From positions 1 through 44,013 of the forward strand of contig JAHBSG010000030.1 in assembly GCA_019639235.1 (NCBI GenBank): a stretch of 44,013 nt of DNA. Reading direction: 5' to 3'. Both the position numbers and the translations under genes were made by a program. The notes beneath the pieces are model-generated. The model worked only from the letters and a program-made list of their open reading frames with translations. It made no database searches and was not told the origin of the DNA. The stretch's first letter is position 1; every line of letters begins with the position of its first letter. Below, piece by piece: positions 25,208 through 33,433 of the stretch. Source of the stretch: Acidobacteriota bacterium (GTDB lineage Bacteria; Acidobacteriota; Blastocatellia; Pyrinomonadales; Pyrinomonadaceae).

Positions 25208-25660
25208 CTAGACGCACGCAGCGGCAGAACTCAACGAGGAACGAGGAAGCGAAGCGACGCCAAAGGCAGCAGATGCCCGGACGTCATTCGGCCAAAAGAG
25301 TAATGTCTGAGGTTCGGCGGCCGAAAAAGTTTCAGCGCCCGAGATCGGGGCCGAAACATTGGCTACGTCAGCCGCCGGTTCGACAAAATACTGCGAGAGA
25401 TAAACGCGGACGAGCGACTCGACGGCCGCGCCGGAGAGCAGGTCTCCGGCAGTTTCCGGTTCGAATTCAGGAACTGAATGCTCCGGATCGCGGTCAAACT
25501 CGTCGCGGACCTCAAACTCTTCGCTGAGCTCGAAGTTTCGCGTCATCGCCGCCGATTGCTGGGCGATGATCCCCGGCGACGCACCGGCCATCAACAGGCC
25601 GATATAAACGCCCAGCGTCGCGAGGAAAAGTACAGAATTGTTATTCTTTTGGTTATTCAA
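25208..25660 (-). CDS. Hypothetical membrane-anchored protein (150 aa)
   Basis: One hydrophobic segment near the N-terminus (VLFLATLGVYIGLLMAGASP) is followed by an acidic region (FELSEEFEVRDEFDRD, with EPET motifs) and an Ala/Ser-rich tail. It starts with TTG 12 bases before a cluster of Asn codons and lies 11 bp after the stop of the next upstream gene on the same strand, so it probably closes the three-gene cluster ahead of secA. No family recognised. The C-terminal third has odd composition and might be read in the wrong frame. Confidence 0.5.
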   Translation of the reverse strand: MNNQKNNNSVLFLATLGVYIGLLMAGASPGIIAQQSAAMTRNFELSEEFEVRDEFDRDPEHSVPEFEPETAGDLLSGAAVESLVRVYLSQYFVEPAADVANVSAPISGAETFSAAEPQTLLFWPNDVRASAAFGVASLPRSSLSSAAACV

Positions 25661-25671
25661 TCTTGTTTGAA

Positions 25672-26289
25672 CTATCTATACTCTCGGATCATCGTCAAAA
25701 ACTCGCTCTTGGGGATGCGAAAGCTGATGGTCCACAGCTTTTCATCGGCGGAACTCGAATAACTTTTAAGTAGCTGCAACTCGAAAGGATTTACAGGCTT
25801 ACCTGCAGCCGCATCCTCTTCCTTTCGATGTAAAGCGAGTCGAACGCCAAGGTCGAAAGTAGACCTCATCGCTAGTGCCCTAGTTTTCGTTTCCGTCTCT
25901 AAAACGATCGCAAAGGAGAAGTTGGTATCGTCCTGCCCGACTACTACTCTAATATCGCTTTCGGCGAATCCCCGAAGGTACTGAAAGTAACCGGCACGGT
26001 CTGTTACATCAATTCCATCCGCAGCGATCTTTACAAGACGCTCATCGCCGGACGAAGAGACCACCGTTTTCGAATCAGGATCAATGAAACCATTCTTGGA
26101 TAGCCGAAAGGTCTGCTCCAAGCGGAATGCCGAGCCCGCGTCGATCGACCCTGCGTCTATCTGTGCGACGACCTGATCGAAAAACGACGGCACTGCTGAG
26201 TTGTCAACCGATGGCTCCGGGGACTGAGCAGCAACACCAACACACAAAGCGAAAATGCAGAATGTGTAAAATTTCAGTGTCCTGAACAT
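25672..26289 (-). CDS. Exported protein sharing an unrecognised domain with its neighbour
   Basis: ATG 26289 (the longer frame starts with TTG at 26295) begins a signal peptide ending CVGVAAQ. The mature part, about residues 40-205, aligns by eye with the C-terminal region of the next gene. Shared features are KNGFIDPDS / KNGRLDPKN, GDERLVKIA / EDERMINVV, GYFQYLRGF / GYLQYLRDL, LETETKTRA / METESRAKA, STFDLGVRLA / STLDLGISLA and IRFVVPKE-like ends. It appears to be the bare domain without the long linker. Base composition is more AT-rich than secA. Function unknown. Confidence 0.65.
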   Translation of the reverse strand: MFRTLKFYTFCIFALCVGVAAQSPEPSVDNSAVPSFFDQVVAQIDAGSIDAGSAFRLEQTFRLSKNGFIDPDSKTVVSSSGDERLVKIAADGIDVTDRAGYFQYLRGFAESDIRVVVGQDDTNFSFAIVLETETKTRALAMRSTFDLGVRLALHRKEEDAAAGKPVNPFELQLLKSYSSSADEKLWTISFRIPKSEFLTMIREYR

Positions 26290-26306
26290 CCACAAAGCCT
26301 TTGCTA

Positions 26307-27644
26307 CTATTTCGCCGCTGTTCTATCCGCCGGACGCATGCCTGCGTTGCCGTTCGGCTTTTTCGCTTCGTTTGCCTGTTCCGCGAGTTTCCGCTCGATC
26401 ATCGGATGAGCGACTTCTTTCGGAACAACGAAACGGATTATAACACGCTTGCCTTCAACCTCGACCTTTGCCCCTTCAAGCAGGAGAAGGTCGTCCTTGT
26501 CGTTCTGGTCGGCGTTCTCACCCGACTTCCGCTGTTTTGCGAGGCTAATCCCGAGGTCTAGAGTGGACTTGATCGCTTTAGCCCGCGACTCGGTCTCCAT
26601 CTCGGATTGGATCACAGCGGAGATATCGGTCTCGTTCTGGCTCAGGTCAAGCAAAAGGTCCTTTCCCGTAAGGTCCCGCAGATACTGAAGATAGCCGGCG
26701 ACGTTTATAGCCTCTATCGACGCTTTGACGACGTTGATCATCCGCTCATCTTCGCCGCTGGCCTTGATGTAGCGGAAGTTCTTCGGGTCGAGCCGGCCGT
26801 TCTTGTCGAGTTTGCCGCGAGCCGAAAGCTCGAACTCGGACTGCAGGTCAAGCTGATTCTTCGCACGCTCGTCGTTTATGAAGTTGCCGAGGTCGACCAG
26901 CGGCCGGCGGTTGATCATCTCCGGCAAGGCGAGCGGGTCGGTCGGATTCACCGGCTGCGGGTTCGTGTTCGCATTCGCGACCTGGCCGTTGGTGTTGGCA
27001 TTGCCGAGCGGCGGCTTGTTTCCGCCGCGGCCGGAGTCGGCATCGGCAGTTTCATCCTCGATCTTGAACGGCAGATCCGGCTCGTCGCCCTTTACAGCGT
27101 TCGGGTTTGCCTTCGGCAAACGCGGGGTTTTTCCAAGCACACCGCCGCCTACGGGTGGTGCCGGCGGAGGCGTGTAGACCGGCGTGGTCGGGTTGAAGCC
27201 GAAATTCGGGTTCTGATTCGCGGCCTGCATCGCGGCAAACTGCTCCGGGTTGGCGACCTGGAAATAGCCTTCCGGATACTCGAGCGGCCCGGTCTGCCCG
27301 GTCACATCTACAAATGTGATGTCTGCCTCGCCGAGGTCGATCCGCTCATATGCCGCGTCAACGAATTCGCGGTCCGTGCCGAAGAGCACCGCACCGACGT
27401 AAACCGTATCAAGCACCTGGCAGACTCGGCCGACGAACGGGCTCTCGCAGCCCTTCATCGTCAAAAGGCTCGTCTGGGCGGCAACACCAAAGAAAAGCAG
27501 GTTTGCCAACGCCGAAACTCCAAGGATCTTGTAGATCCGCGGCGAAAGCTCCCAGCCGCGAAGCTCGTAATTCTGAAGAAAGTCCTTCTCTGCCGGCGTC
27601 TGGGCGGCATTTTCTGTCCCTATGTATGATTGCTCTTGGCTCAT
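26307..27644 (-). CDS. Single-pass membrane protein with Pro/Asn-rich linker (445 aa)
   Basis: The N-terminal 30 residues are cytoplasmic-like, followed by one membrane helix (about 36-58, ILGVSALANLLFFGVAAQTS). An exported stretch has two cysteines (GCESPFVGRVCQ), then a low-complexity Pro/Asn/Gly linker (about 145-240), then the alpha/beta domain shared with the adjacent 25672-26289 gene (about 250-425). The C-terminus is Lys/Asn-rich. The design, a membrane anchor plus flexible spacer plus folded domain, suits an envelope-spanning scaffold. It lies 17 bp upstream of its paralogue. No family recognised. Confidence 0.75.
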   Translation of the reverse strand: MSQEQSYIGTENAAQTPAEKDFLQNYELRGWELSPRIYKILGVSALANLLFFGVAAQTSLLTMKGCESPFVGRVCQVLDTVYVGAVLFGTDREFVDAAYERIDLGEADITFVDVTGQTGPLEYPEGYFQVANPEQFAAMQAANQNPNFGFNPTTPVYTPPPAPPVGGGVLGKTPRLPKANPNAVKGDEPDLPFKIEDETADADSGRGGNKPPLGNANTNGQVANANTNPQPVNPTDPLALPEMINRRPLVDLGNFINDERAKNQLDLQSEFELSARGKLDKNGRLDPKNFRYIKASGEDERMINVVKASIEAINVAGYLQYLRDLTGKDLLLDLSQNETDISAVIQSEMETESRAKAIKSTLDLGISLAKQRKSGENADQNDKDDLLLLEGAKVEVEGKRVIIRFVVPKEVAHPMIERKLAEQANEAKKPNGNAGMRPADRTAAK

Positions 27645-27806
27645 AACTGCTATAATTTCCGATAATTAACGGCCGATACTACGGGCTGCACGAAATTAGA
27701 CGCAAAACACCGCAAATTCGTTGCGATGCAAACGAGAATTCTATCACTTCGGCAAGCCCTTTGAAAGGTTTTTGCACCCCGCAGGCGTTGATTTTTTTGT
27801 TCCGCG

Positions 27807-28676
27807 ATGGCACGATCCAGATCAAACGACCGCTCTCGCCGCAGATCCGGCCCCCGAAGGGATGAACGTTCGGATGAACGCCGGCTTGCGAGGAAAAGTT
27901 CGCCCGAGGCTGCCGAGCCTCGCGGCCCGAGGAGCGATCCGGCCGCCGTCCGGCGACTTTTGGACGGGATCGGCGTGCCGGAAGCGGCCCCTTTTGCTCC
28001 TGATGACTTTCAGGTCGAGGCCCTGGCCGCGATCGAGACCGAGGACGTGCTCGTCACCGCTCCGACCGGCAGCGGCAAGACGTGGATCGCCCGCGAAGAG
28101 ATCCGCCGCCTGCTCGCGGCCGGCAAGCGGGCCTGGTACACGACGCCGCTCAAGGCACTGACAAACTCCAAATATCTCGAATTTTCCGATGAGTTCGGGG
28201 CCGAGAATGTCGGCATCCTGACCGGCGACCGCAAAGAGAACTCCGGTGCCCCGCTGATCGTCGGGACGACAGAGATCTTTCGCAATCAGCTATTTGACGC
28301 ACTCCGCGAAGGAACGGAGGTCCGAACGGATTTCGTTATCCTTGATGAGGCCCATTACCTTTCCGATGAGGAACGCGGGCACGTTTGGGAAGAATCGATA
28401 ATCATCACGCCGCCGAGGATCCGGATGCTGCTGCTCTCTGCGACCGTCGGTCGGGCGGAGGAATTTGCCCGATGGATGGCCGAGGTTCGCGGAACTCGGG
28501 TCCGCGTGATAAACCGTGCGGGAACGCGTCCGGTCGAGCTTCGGGCGGCGTATCTATCTAAGGATCTCGAGCTTTTTCCATTATTTGACGCCGCCGGAAA
28601 ATACGATTCCCGGCTCGACCAAATGGCCGCCAAGCGAAGCTCCGGCGGGGGAAACTATCGCCGCCGCCGAAACTAA
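27807..28676 (+). CDS. DEAD/DEAH helicase N-terminal lobe only (289 aa)
   Basis: A basic Arg/Ser/Asp-rich leader (about 1-55) precedes one RecA-like lobe of a Ski2-like superfamily 2 helicase. Motif I is TGSGKT (G88-T92), TPLKAL is Ia, motif II is D180-EAH183 and motif III is S211-AT213. The ORF then ends at a TAA after an RGG-like tail (SSGGGNYRRRRN), so motifs IV-VI and the second lobe are missing. No continuation was found in other frames downstream, where a minus-strand gene begins. It may be a truncated helicase or an ATP-binding RNA-associated remnant. The DNA around the stop looks normal. Confidence 0.8.
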   Translation: MARSRSNDRSRRRSGPRRDERSDERRLARKSSPEAAEPRGPRSDPAAVRRLLDGIGVPEAAPFAPDDFQVEALAAIETEDVLVTAPTGSGKTWIAREEIRRLLAAGKRAWYTTPLKALTNSKYLEFSDEFGAENVGILTGDRKENSGAPLIVGTTEIFRNQLFDALREGTEVRTDFVILDEAHYLSDEERGHVWEESIIITPPRIRMLLLSATVGRAEEFARWMAEVRGTRVRVINRAGTRPVELRAAYLSKDLELFPLFDAAGKYDSRLDQMAAKRSSGGGNYRRRRN

Positions 28677-28677
28677 A

Positions 28678-28705
28678 AACGGCCGCCCGGTCTCGGACAG
28701 CCGTT
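28678..28705 (-). terminator. Terminator of the 28729-29790 gene
   Basis: Read on the minus strand, AACGGC...GCCGTT forms a stem with an inner CCG/CGG pair, followed by TTTTT. It lies 23 bp after the minus-strand stop and overlaps the end of the helicase fragment's transcript, so the two convergent genes probably share it. Confidence 0.75.
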
Positions 28706-28728
28706 CTTCCTATAACTCTACTATCGCT

Positions 28729-29790
28729 TTACTTGACCAGGATCGCCATCAGTTGGTCGATGTCCGTCTGCGGAACACTTATGTCAAAGGAGACGTCCGA
28801 GCCGTTTCGGGCGAGCTTGACCCTCTCGATCAAACGGGCATAGAGCTGCTGATCGGCACGCTTTGAACTGCCGAGAGCCATCTTGCCAAAGCTCTGCATT
28901 ACTTCCATCGTGTCGTAAAGCTGCTCGGCCTGTGCCGGCTGTTTCGTCCGTGCGGTCATTCCCATCTGCATCTCGCCGCCGACGATGTCCATGCTGCCGT
29001 AAGCGGTCTGAATGGCGTCGATGCTCGAACCGAGCTCGTCGTTATCAAGCGGCAGAAAATCGCTCATGCCAGCCGGAACCTTTGCCGCAAAGTTCATGAT
29101 CCCGAAGGGCTTTTTGTTGAGCAGGTCAACAACTTCCTTGCCGACCTTTGAGCGGCCCTCGGCCATCTCACGAACGCGGTCGGGAATGCCCGCCGCGACG
29201 GTGTTTGCGTCGATCGCCATCACGGCCATCTCAGACGACGCGAGCCCGAGTGCCTTGTCGATCATTCCCTTGTTTTCCGGGTCCTTCGCGGCTGCATCGT
29301 CGGCCTTTTTCTTGGCGTACTCTTTGAACGAGAAAACGTAGATGGTCTTGCCGCTGATCGATTCTTCCCTGTACTTTCCACCGGCAGCTTCCTTTGCCGC
29401 CGCGATCACCGCCGACGAATTGCCGCTCCCGCGGGCGATCATCAACGGTGCCATATCGTATTTGCCCTTGCCGGTCTGCTTCACCGTCATTCCCGCGACG
29501 ACCATGTCGAACGAACGAAGCTGGATGCCGGATTTCTGTTCGAACTCGCCGAGTTTGTCCATCCATTTATTGAGCATGTCCGGCTTTGACGACAGGATGA
29601 ACGGAAACGCCTCGCTGAAGCCGCGGCTGACGTCGAAGGTCATGATGGCGTCAGAGGCGGGAAGCATCGTGACCAACTGATTGGCCTTGGCCCGCTTTAC
29701 GCTCTTGGATGTGGCTGAATCGGCCGGCGAGGTGCCATAGGCGAGGGCGACCGCGAAAAGTGCGAAAAAGGCAAGAATTTTAATGCGCAT
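28729..29790 (-). CDS. Exported hypothetical protein (353 aa)
   Basis: A signal peptide (about 1-22) is followed by a soluble alpha/beta protein. It begins NQLVTMLPASDAIMTFDVSR, contains GIQLRSFDMVVAGM, and has repeated AVMAIDANTVAAG and SSAVIAAAKEAAGGK segments. The pattern 'LPASDAI..FD' is common in exported proteins of unknown function in Acidobacteria, but I cannot name the family. The start ATG at 29790 follows AGAGGTTTT. It ends at a good terminator and is monocistronic. Confidence 0.75.
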   Translation of the reverse strand: MRIKILAFFALFAVALAYGTSPADSATSKSVKRAKANQLVTMLPASDAIMTFDVSRGFSEAFPFILSSKPDMLNKWMDKLGEFEQKSGIQLRSFDMVVAGMTVKQTGKGKYDMAPLMIARGSGNSSAVIAAAKEAAGGKYREESISGKTIYVFSFKEYAKKKADDAAAKDPENKGMIDKALGLASSEMAVMAIDANTVAAGIPDRVREMAEGRSKVGKEVVDLLNKKPFGIMNFAAKVPAGMSDFLPLDNDELGSSIDAIQTAYGSMDIVGGEMQMGMTARTKQPAQAEQLYDTMEVMQSFGKMALGSSKRADQQLYARLIERVKLARNGSDVSFDISVPQTDIDQLMAILVK

Positions 29791-29878
29791 AAAACCTCTA
29801 AAATGAAAGGAGCAAGCAGATGTCCGACTTAAAGATGTATCACAATACCCTAACGGTTTGCCAATAATTTTTGTTCGC

Positions 29879-30448
29879 CTAGCTTTTTTTCGCCTCAGCG
29901 TCCTTTACCACCTCGAATTCGAACCGAAGTTCCTTGCCCCGAATGATGTAGCAAAGATATTGCTCCCAGAATTTTCTGAGGAACCGCATCGAGGGCATCC
30001 GCCCGTCAAGATTGACCAGGAACTCGACGCCGAGTGCCTTCCAAAGCCCGGCGAGCGAGCAATAGACCGAAACGGGACGGAGCTGCACGTCGGTGTAAAA
30101 GTCGAACACCTGACGGCCGGGCTGGAACGTATTGAAAGTGTAGCTATTGATGTGGTTGCGGTGCGTCGGGTCGTTTGCCCAATCGGCGTTCGAATAGTGC
30201 GGCGTCGCGATGCGGATGTGCCCGCCGGGCTTGGCAATGCGGTGAAGTTCGCCGATGAACGCCATCACGTCCGGCACGTGCTCGACGACGTGGCTGGCGA
30301 TGATCAGGTCAAACTCGTTGTCCGGAAATGGATAGGGCACCTCGCCGAGGTCGTGGATAACATCCGCACCGGTCCGCGGGTTGTTATCGAGCCCGATCGC
30401 GCCTTCAAATTTATTCACGCCGCAGCCGACGTCAAGTATCTTCATCAC
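29879..30448 (-). CDS. Class I SAM-dependent methyltransferase (189 aa)
   Basis: Motif I LDVGCGVNKFEGAIGLDNNP, the acidic end of strand 2, motif IV NEFDLIIASHVVEHV and motif VI RIAKPGGHIRIATPHYS give a Methyltransf_11-type Rossmann fold. The C-terminal half is short and substrate unknown. It starts with GTG at 30448 overlapping the stop of the upstream glycosylase gene (GTGA), or with the ATG three bases later. The two are an operon, though no functional link between them is obvious. Confidence 0.87.
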   Translation of the reverse strand: MMKILDVGCGVNKFEGAIGLDNNPRTGADVIHDLGEVPYPFPDNEFDLIIASHVVEHVPDVMAFIGELHRIAKPGGHIRIATPHYSNADWANDPTHRNHINSYTFNTFQPGRQVFDFYTDVQLRPVSVYCSLAGLWKALGVEFLVNLDGRMPSMRFLRKFWEQYLCYIIRGKELRFEFEVVKDAEAKKS

Positions 30449-31071
30449 CGAACTCCCTTTTCACTCAAATAATAATGCCAAAGCAATCTGGCGGCGACCG
30501 AGCGAAACGGCCGCCAGCGTTCGGCAATGGCGAGAAATTCATCGGCCGCGGGCTTTGGTTCGCCCGAAACTCGGTGCCAAGCGGCGTGCAGGGCGATATC
30601 GCCTTTCGGCATCACGTCAGGCCGGAGCAGTGCCATCAACAGATAAATGTCGCTCGTCCATTCGCCGACGCCCTTGAGCCGCTGCAGCTCGGCCTTTGCC
30701 TCCGCATCCGGCAGGCTGGCGATCGCCTCTAGGTCGATCCTACCTTCAAGAACCGCTTCTGCCAGATGCCGGGCGTAGGCCGACTTCTGCCTGCTAAAGC
30801 CGATCGCCTTTAGTTCCGCATCGTTCAACGCAAGCACGCCCGCCGGGCTGACTTTGCCGAGTTGGCTTTGAAGCTTTTCAAAACACGCACGTGCCGAGGC
30901 GAGCGAAACCTGCTGCTCAAGGATGATCTGAACCAACGTCGCAAAACCCGGCTCGCGGTCCCAGAGCGGCGGCGTTCCGTGCCGGTGAAGCACGCTGCGG
31001 AGGTTCGCGTCGCGGTCAGCGAGGAGGCGGCATGCTCTGATCATTGACGCTTCTGTAAGGGGTTTGGACAT
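30445..31071 (-). CDS. DNA-3-methyladenine glycosylase, HhH-GPD (AlkA-like)
   Basis: The helix-hairpin-helix motif LKGVGEWTSDIYLLMAL is followed by the catalytic aspartate in MPKGDIAL, as in AlkA (LPGIGPWTA...AGDLGL). Upstream is EQQVSLASARACFEKL, the conserved IIxQQVS segment. It should excise alkylated purines from DNA as the first step of base excision repair. The length (about 208 aa) lacks the AlkA N-terminal domain. ATG 31071 is chosen, since the longer frame runs across the divergent gene's start. The end overlaps the methyltransferase start. Confidence 0.9.
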   Translation of the reverse strand: MSKPLTEASMIRACRLLADRDANLRSVLHRHGTPPLWDREPGFATLVQIILEQQVSLASARACFEKLQSQLGKVSPAGVLALNDAELKAIGFSRQKSAYARHLAEAVLEGRIDLEAIASLPDAEAKAELQRLKGVGEWTSDIYLLMALLRPDVMPKGDIALHAAWHRVSGEPKPAADEFLAIAERWRPFRSVAARLLWHYYLSEKGVR

Positions 31072-31119
31072 CGCTAATAGCGGCTGGTAAATTCCTTCAC
31101 GTACGATATTAGCAATCAG

Positions 31120-32061
31120 ATGGAAAAGGTTCGAAACGGTGCTGCGGCATACTACTTGATTCAAGGCCTTGCCATTGCGGGTTGGTGGGGAATGCTACTT
31201 ACCTATCCCGAGTCGCAGGGCTGGTTCGCCCTTGAATCGGATTCACTCGCTACCCTTTGGGCATTTTGGCTGCCCGATCTGCTTTTGATCGGGCCCGGAT
31301 CGTTTGCGGTCGCACTTGCGGTAAAGCGGCACATACGATACGCCGAGCATCTCGCATGGTTGGTCACCGGCGGAGTCGCTTATGCGACGATGTATACCGC
31401 TGCTATGGCATTAATGACCGATCGCGGCTGGCTCGGGGTTGTGCTAATGCTGCCGGCAATGTTGTGGTCGGTAGTGTTTGCGACCGGACTCGCGGTCGGC
31501 GGCGAGATGTTTCGGCGGGCGAAGCCAAGTTCGGAAGCCTACGTGCTCACGAAGACATTCGGTCAGATCATCGTTGTATGGTCGGTCATTTTGCTCATTT
31601 TTCCGTATCTGATCACGATTGTTGAAGACAAGATCGGTGTAGAGCGATGGAACTTTCCGGGCCAGGCCGCGATCGGTACCGTGCTCTTTGCTCTCCTCAG
31701 CATTCCCGGTGTTTGGTCGGCGATCGTGATGTCGAGAAAGGGCAAGGGAACACCGCTGCCGCTCGACCATGCGACGTCGCTGGTCGTTTCGGGGCCGTAT
31801 GCTTACGTGCGAAATCCGATGGCCGTTTCCGGTATCGGACAGGGGTTGGCCGTCGCATTAATTTTGGGTTCGCCGCTGGTTGCGGTTTATGCGTTAATGG
31901 GTTCAGCGATCTGGCAGTTCGTTTTTCGGCCGCTGGAAGAAGATGACCTTGCGGCGCGATTCGGCGATGCTTATAACGTTTATCGGCGGGCGGTTAGATG
32001 CTGGATACCAAAGCTCCGTCCGTTTCCGGCGGCAGGATCCGGGATAAGTGAGAAGGAATAG
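31120..32061 (+). CDS. ICMT-like membrane methyltransferase (313 aa)
   Basis: Seven or eight hydrophobic segments make up most of the protein. Near residues 225-233 is GPYAYVRNPMA, followed by GSAIWQFVFRPLEEDDL and FGDAYNVYRRAVRCWIP. These are the hallmark of the isoprenylcysteine carboxyl methyltransferase / PEMT-like family, with RHPxY-like and EE motifs that bind SAM and the headgroup. In bacteria such proteins methylate lipids or small isoprenoid acids; the true substrate is unknown. The N-terminal half (about 1-160) is extra to the core domain. It is divergent from the glycosylase gene with 48 bp between starts. Confidence 0.82.
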   Translation: MEKVRNGAAAYYLIQGLAIAGWWGMLLTYPESQGWFALESDSLATLWAFWLPDLLLIGPGSFAVALAVKRHIRYAEHLAWLVTGGVAYATMYTAAMALMTDRGWLGVVLMLPAMLWSVVFATGLAVGGEMFRRAKPSSEAYVLTKTFGQIIVVWSVILLIFPYLITIVEDKIGVERWNFPGQAAIGTVLFALLSIPGVWSAIVMSRKGKGTPLPLDHATSLVVSGPYAYVRNPMAVSGIGQGLAVALILGSPLVAVYALMGSAIWQFVFRPLEEDDLAARFGDAYNVYRRAVRCWIPKLRPFPAAGSGISEKE

Positions 32062-32093
32062 GTCGGAAGTGAAATGGCGGCGGTCGCAACGGG

Positions 32094-32552
32094 CTACCAG
32101 ATGGACGGGACGGCGGATTCGTCGAACTCGGCGGCGGAGCCATCGGGAAGGATGTGGACGATGCGGTTAAAGCCTCGTGCCCGGAGCGGCGGTGAGAGCA
32201 TGCCGATGCGGTGGCAATTTGCCCGCGGGACCTTGTGCGCGGAGAGCGGGTGCGACTCCGAGCACATCAGAACGGTCGGCGTTTCGGAAGCGATCTCGGC
32301 GATGCGGCCGATTCCCCAGGCTAGGTCTTCGGGTGTTGGACGCGTCTTGCCGCCGCACTCGGGCAGGTGTTCGTAGCCGATGCCTTGCTCGCGGAGAAGC
32401 TCAGCGAGGACCACCCCATTGAACTGCGGCCAACGCGAGCGGGCAACGCTCCGCACATCGCAAACGAACCCGACGCCGTACTTCCGCAAGAGCTCAAGAA
32501 AATACCCAAACTCATGCCGCCCATGGCCGATGGTGTAGATCTCAGTTAGCAC
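32094..32552 (-). CDS. DUF488 family protein (152 aa)
   Basis: Starts IYTIGHGRHEFGYFLELL and contains DVRSVARSRWPQFN and YEHLPECGG, the standard DUF488 features, and later VLMCSESHPLSAHK with a family-typical Cys. DUF488 proteins are small, soluble and of unknown function; a link to nucleic-acid or stress metabolism has been suggested but not shown. Its GTG start lies inside the last codons of the upstream exported protein (11 bp overlap), so they are co-transcribed. Confidence 0.88.
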   Translation of the reverse strand: MLTEIYTIGHGRHEFGYFLELLRKYGVGFVCDVRSVARSRWPQFNGVVLAELLREQGIGYEHLPECGGKTRPTPEDLAWGIGRIAEIASETPTVLMCSESHPLSAHKVPRANCHRIGMLSPPLRARGFNRIVHILPDGSAAEFDESAVPSIW

Positions 32553-33267
32553 AAGGCAGCACCTTTACGGTCGCGGACTTCACGCTATGGATGCCGTTGC
32601 CGTCGTCGGTTCCTACAAGCAAGCGTTGAAGGCCCGGTTCTGCGTTCGACAGGTCCCAAATAACTTTCGCACCGTTGCCGATAATGCGGCCTGTACTTAC
32701 TGCGTAGCTGTAAAGAAGCGGGTCGTTCTCAGGATCGGATGCCACGGTTTCTACCCGAACAGACCTGTTATCAGCCTCGCTACACGCTGCTGCGATCTGA
32801 GATTCGCTGAGGGTAACACTCTTGACTTCAGAAAAAAAGTTGCTTTCGCGTATCTTCCCGACCATCATCGTAAACTCGGAACGGATCGTACACGGTGTCG
32901 AGGCATCCATGGGTTCAACGATCAACTCAACGAGCACAAAGCCGGATGCATTGACATAACCCGGTGTTCGCTTCGAACCTGCTTTGATCTCTGCTCTGAG
33001 CGATCCTTGCCCCGAGACGACCTTTCCATTCTGCGCCGCCCACGTAAAGCGGAGTCCTTTTGTTTCCTGGAAAGGAAGAAAGGCCCGAACTTCGAAGGTG
33101 TCACCTTTCCTGACTCGCCACCTTTGCGAAGAGATGCCTACCTTGATCTCAGAGCACGCTCCCGCCCCACTAGAAAGTACCGGCATTCCGGGGAGCACCA
33201 AGTTCTGGCCATACGTGGACATAGCCAGAAAAAAGATCACAAGACAAATGTTCGTGCGCACGGTCAT
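32542..33267 (-). CDS. Exported Ig-like hypothetical protein (241 aa)
   Basis: A signal peptide (to about STYGQ, residue 21) is followed by beta-rich sequence. One segment (RKGDTFEVRAFLPFQE) looks like the start of an Ig-like fold. The C-terminal part VASDPENDPLLYSYAVSTGR ... LLVGTDDGNGIHSVKSATV matches PKD/cadherin-type repeats. Four or five cysteines suggest disulfides in the periplasm. Codon use is more AT-rich than neighbours. It overlaps the start of DUF488. Function unknown. Confidence 0.75.
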   Translation of the reverse strand: MTVRTNICLVIFFLAMSTYGQNLVLPGMPVLSSGAGACSEIKVGISSQRWRVRKGDTFEVRAFLPFQETKGLRFTWAAQNGKVVSGQGSLRAEIKAGSKRTPGYVNASGFVLVELIVEPMDASTPCTIRSEFTMMVGKIRESNFFSEVKSVTLSESQIAAACSEADNRSVRVETVASDPENDPLLYSYAVSTGRIIGNGAKVIWDLSNAEPGLQRLLVGTDDGNGIHSVKSATVKVLPCAN

Positions 33268-33433
33268 TCTTCTTCGTTCTCAACCGCCCCAATCCCAAGA
33301 CGAGTCGAGTATAGAGCCCTCTCTAGTCGCAACACTTTTTCGCGAAAACTCCCGCTCGACGCAATGAGTTCAGGCTATTAGCGTTTCTTAACTCTCGACG
33401 ATCGGAAGAAAACGAACCTTTATATAGTGGCGT

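Noticed and set aside
31065..31094. A weak -35/-10 pair for the ICMT-like gene in the divergent gap
   Set aside because: Only three of six and four of six consensus bases match with an 18-bp spacer; this is not better than chance in such sequence.
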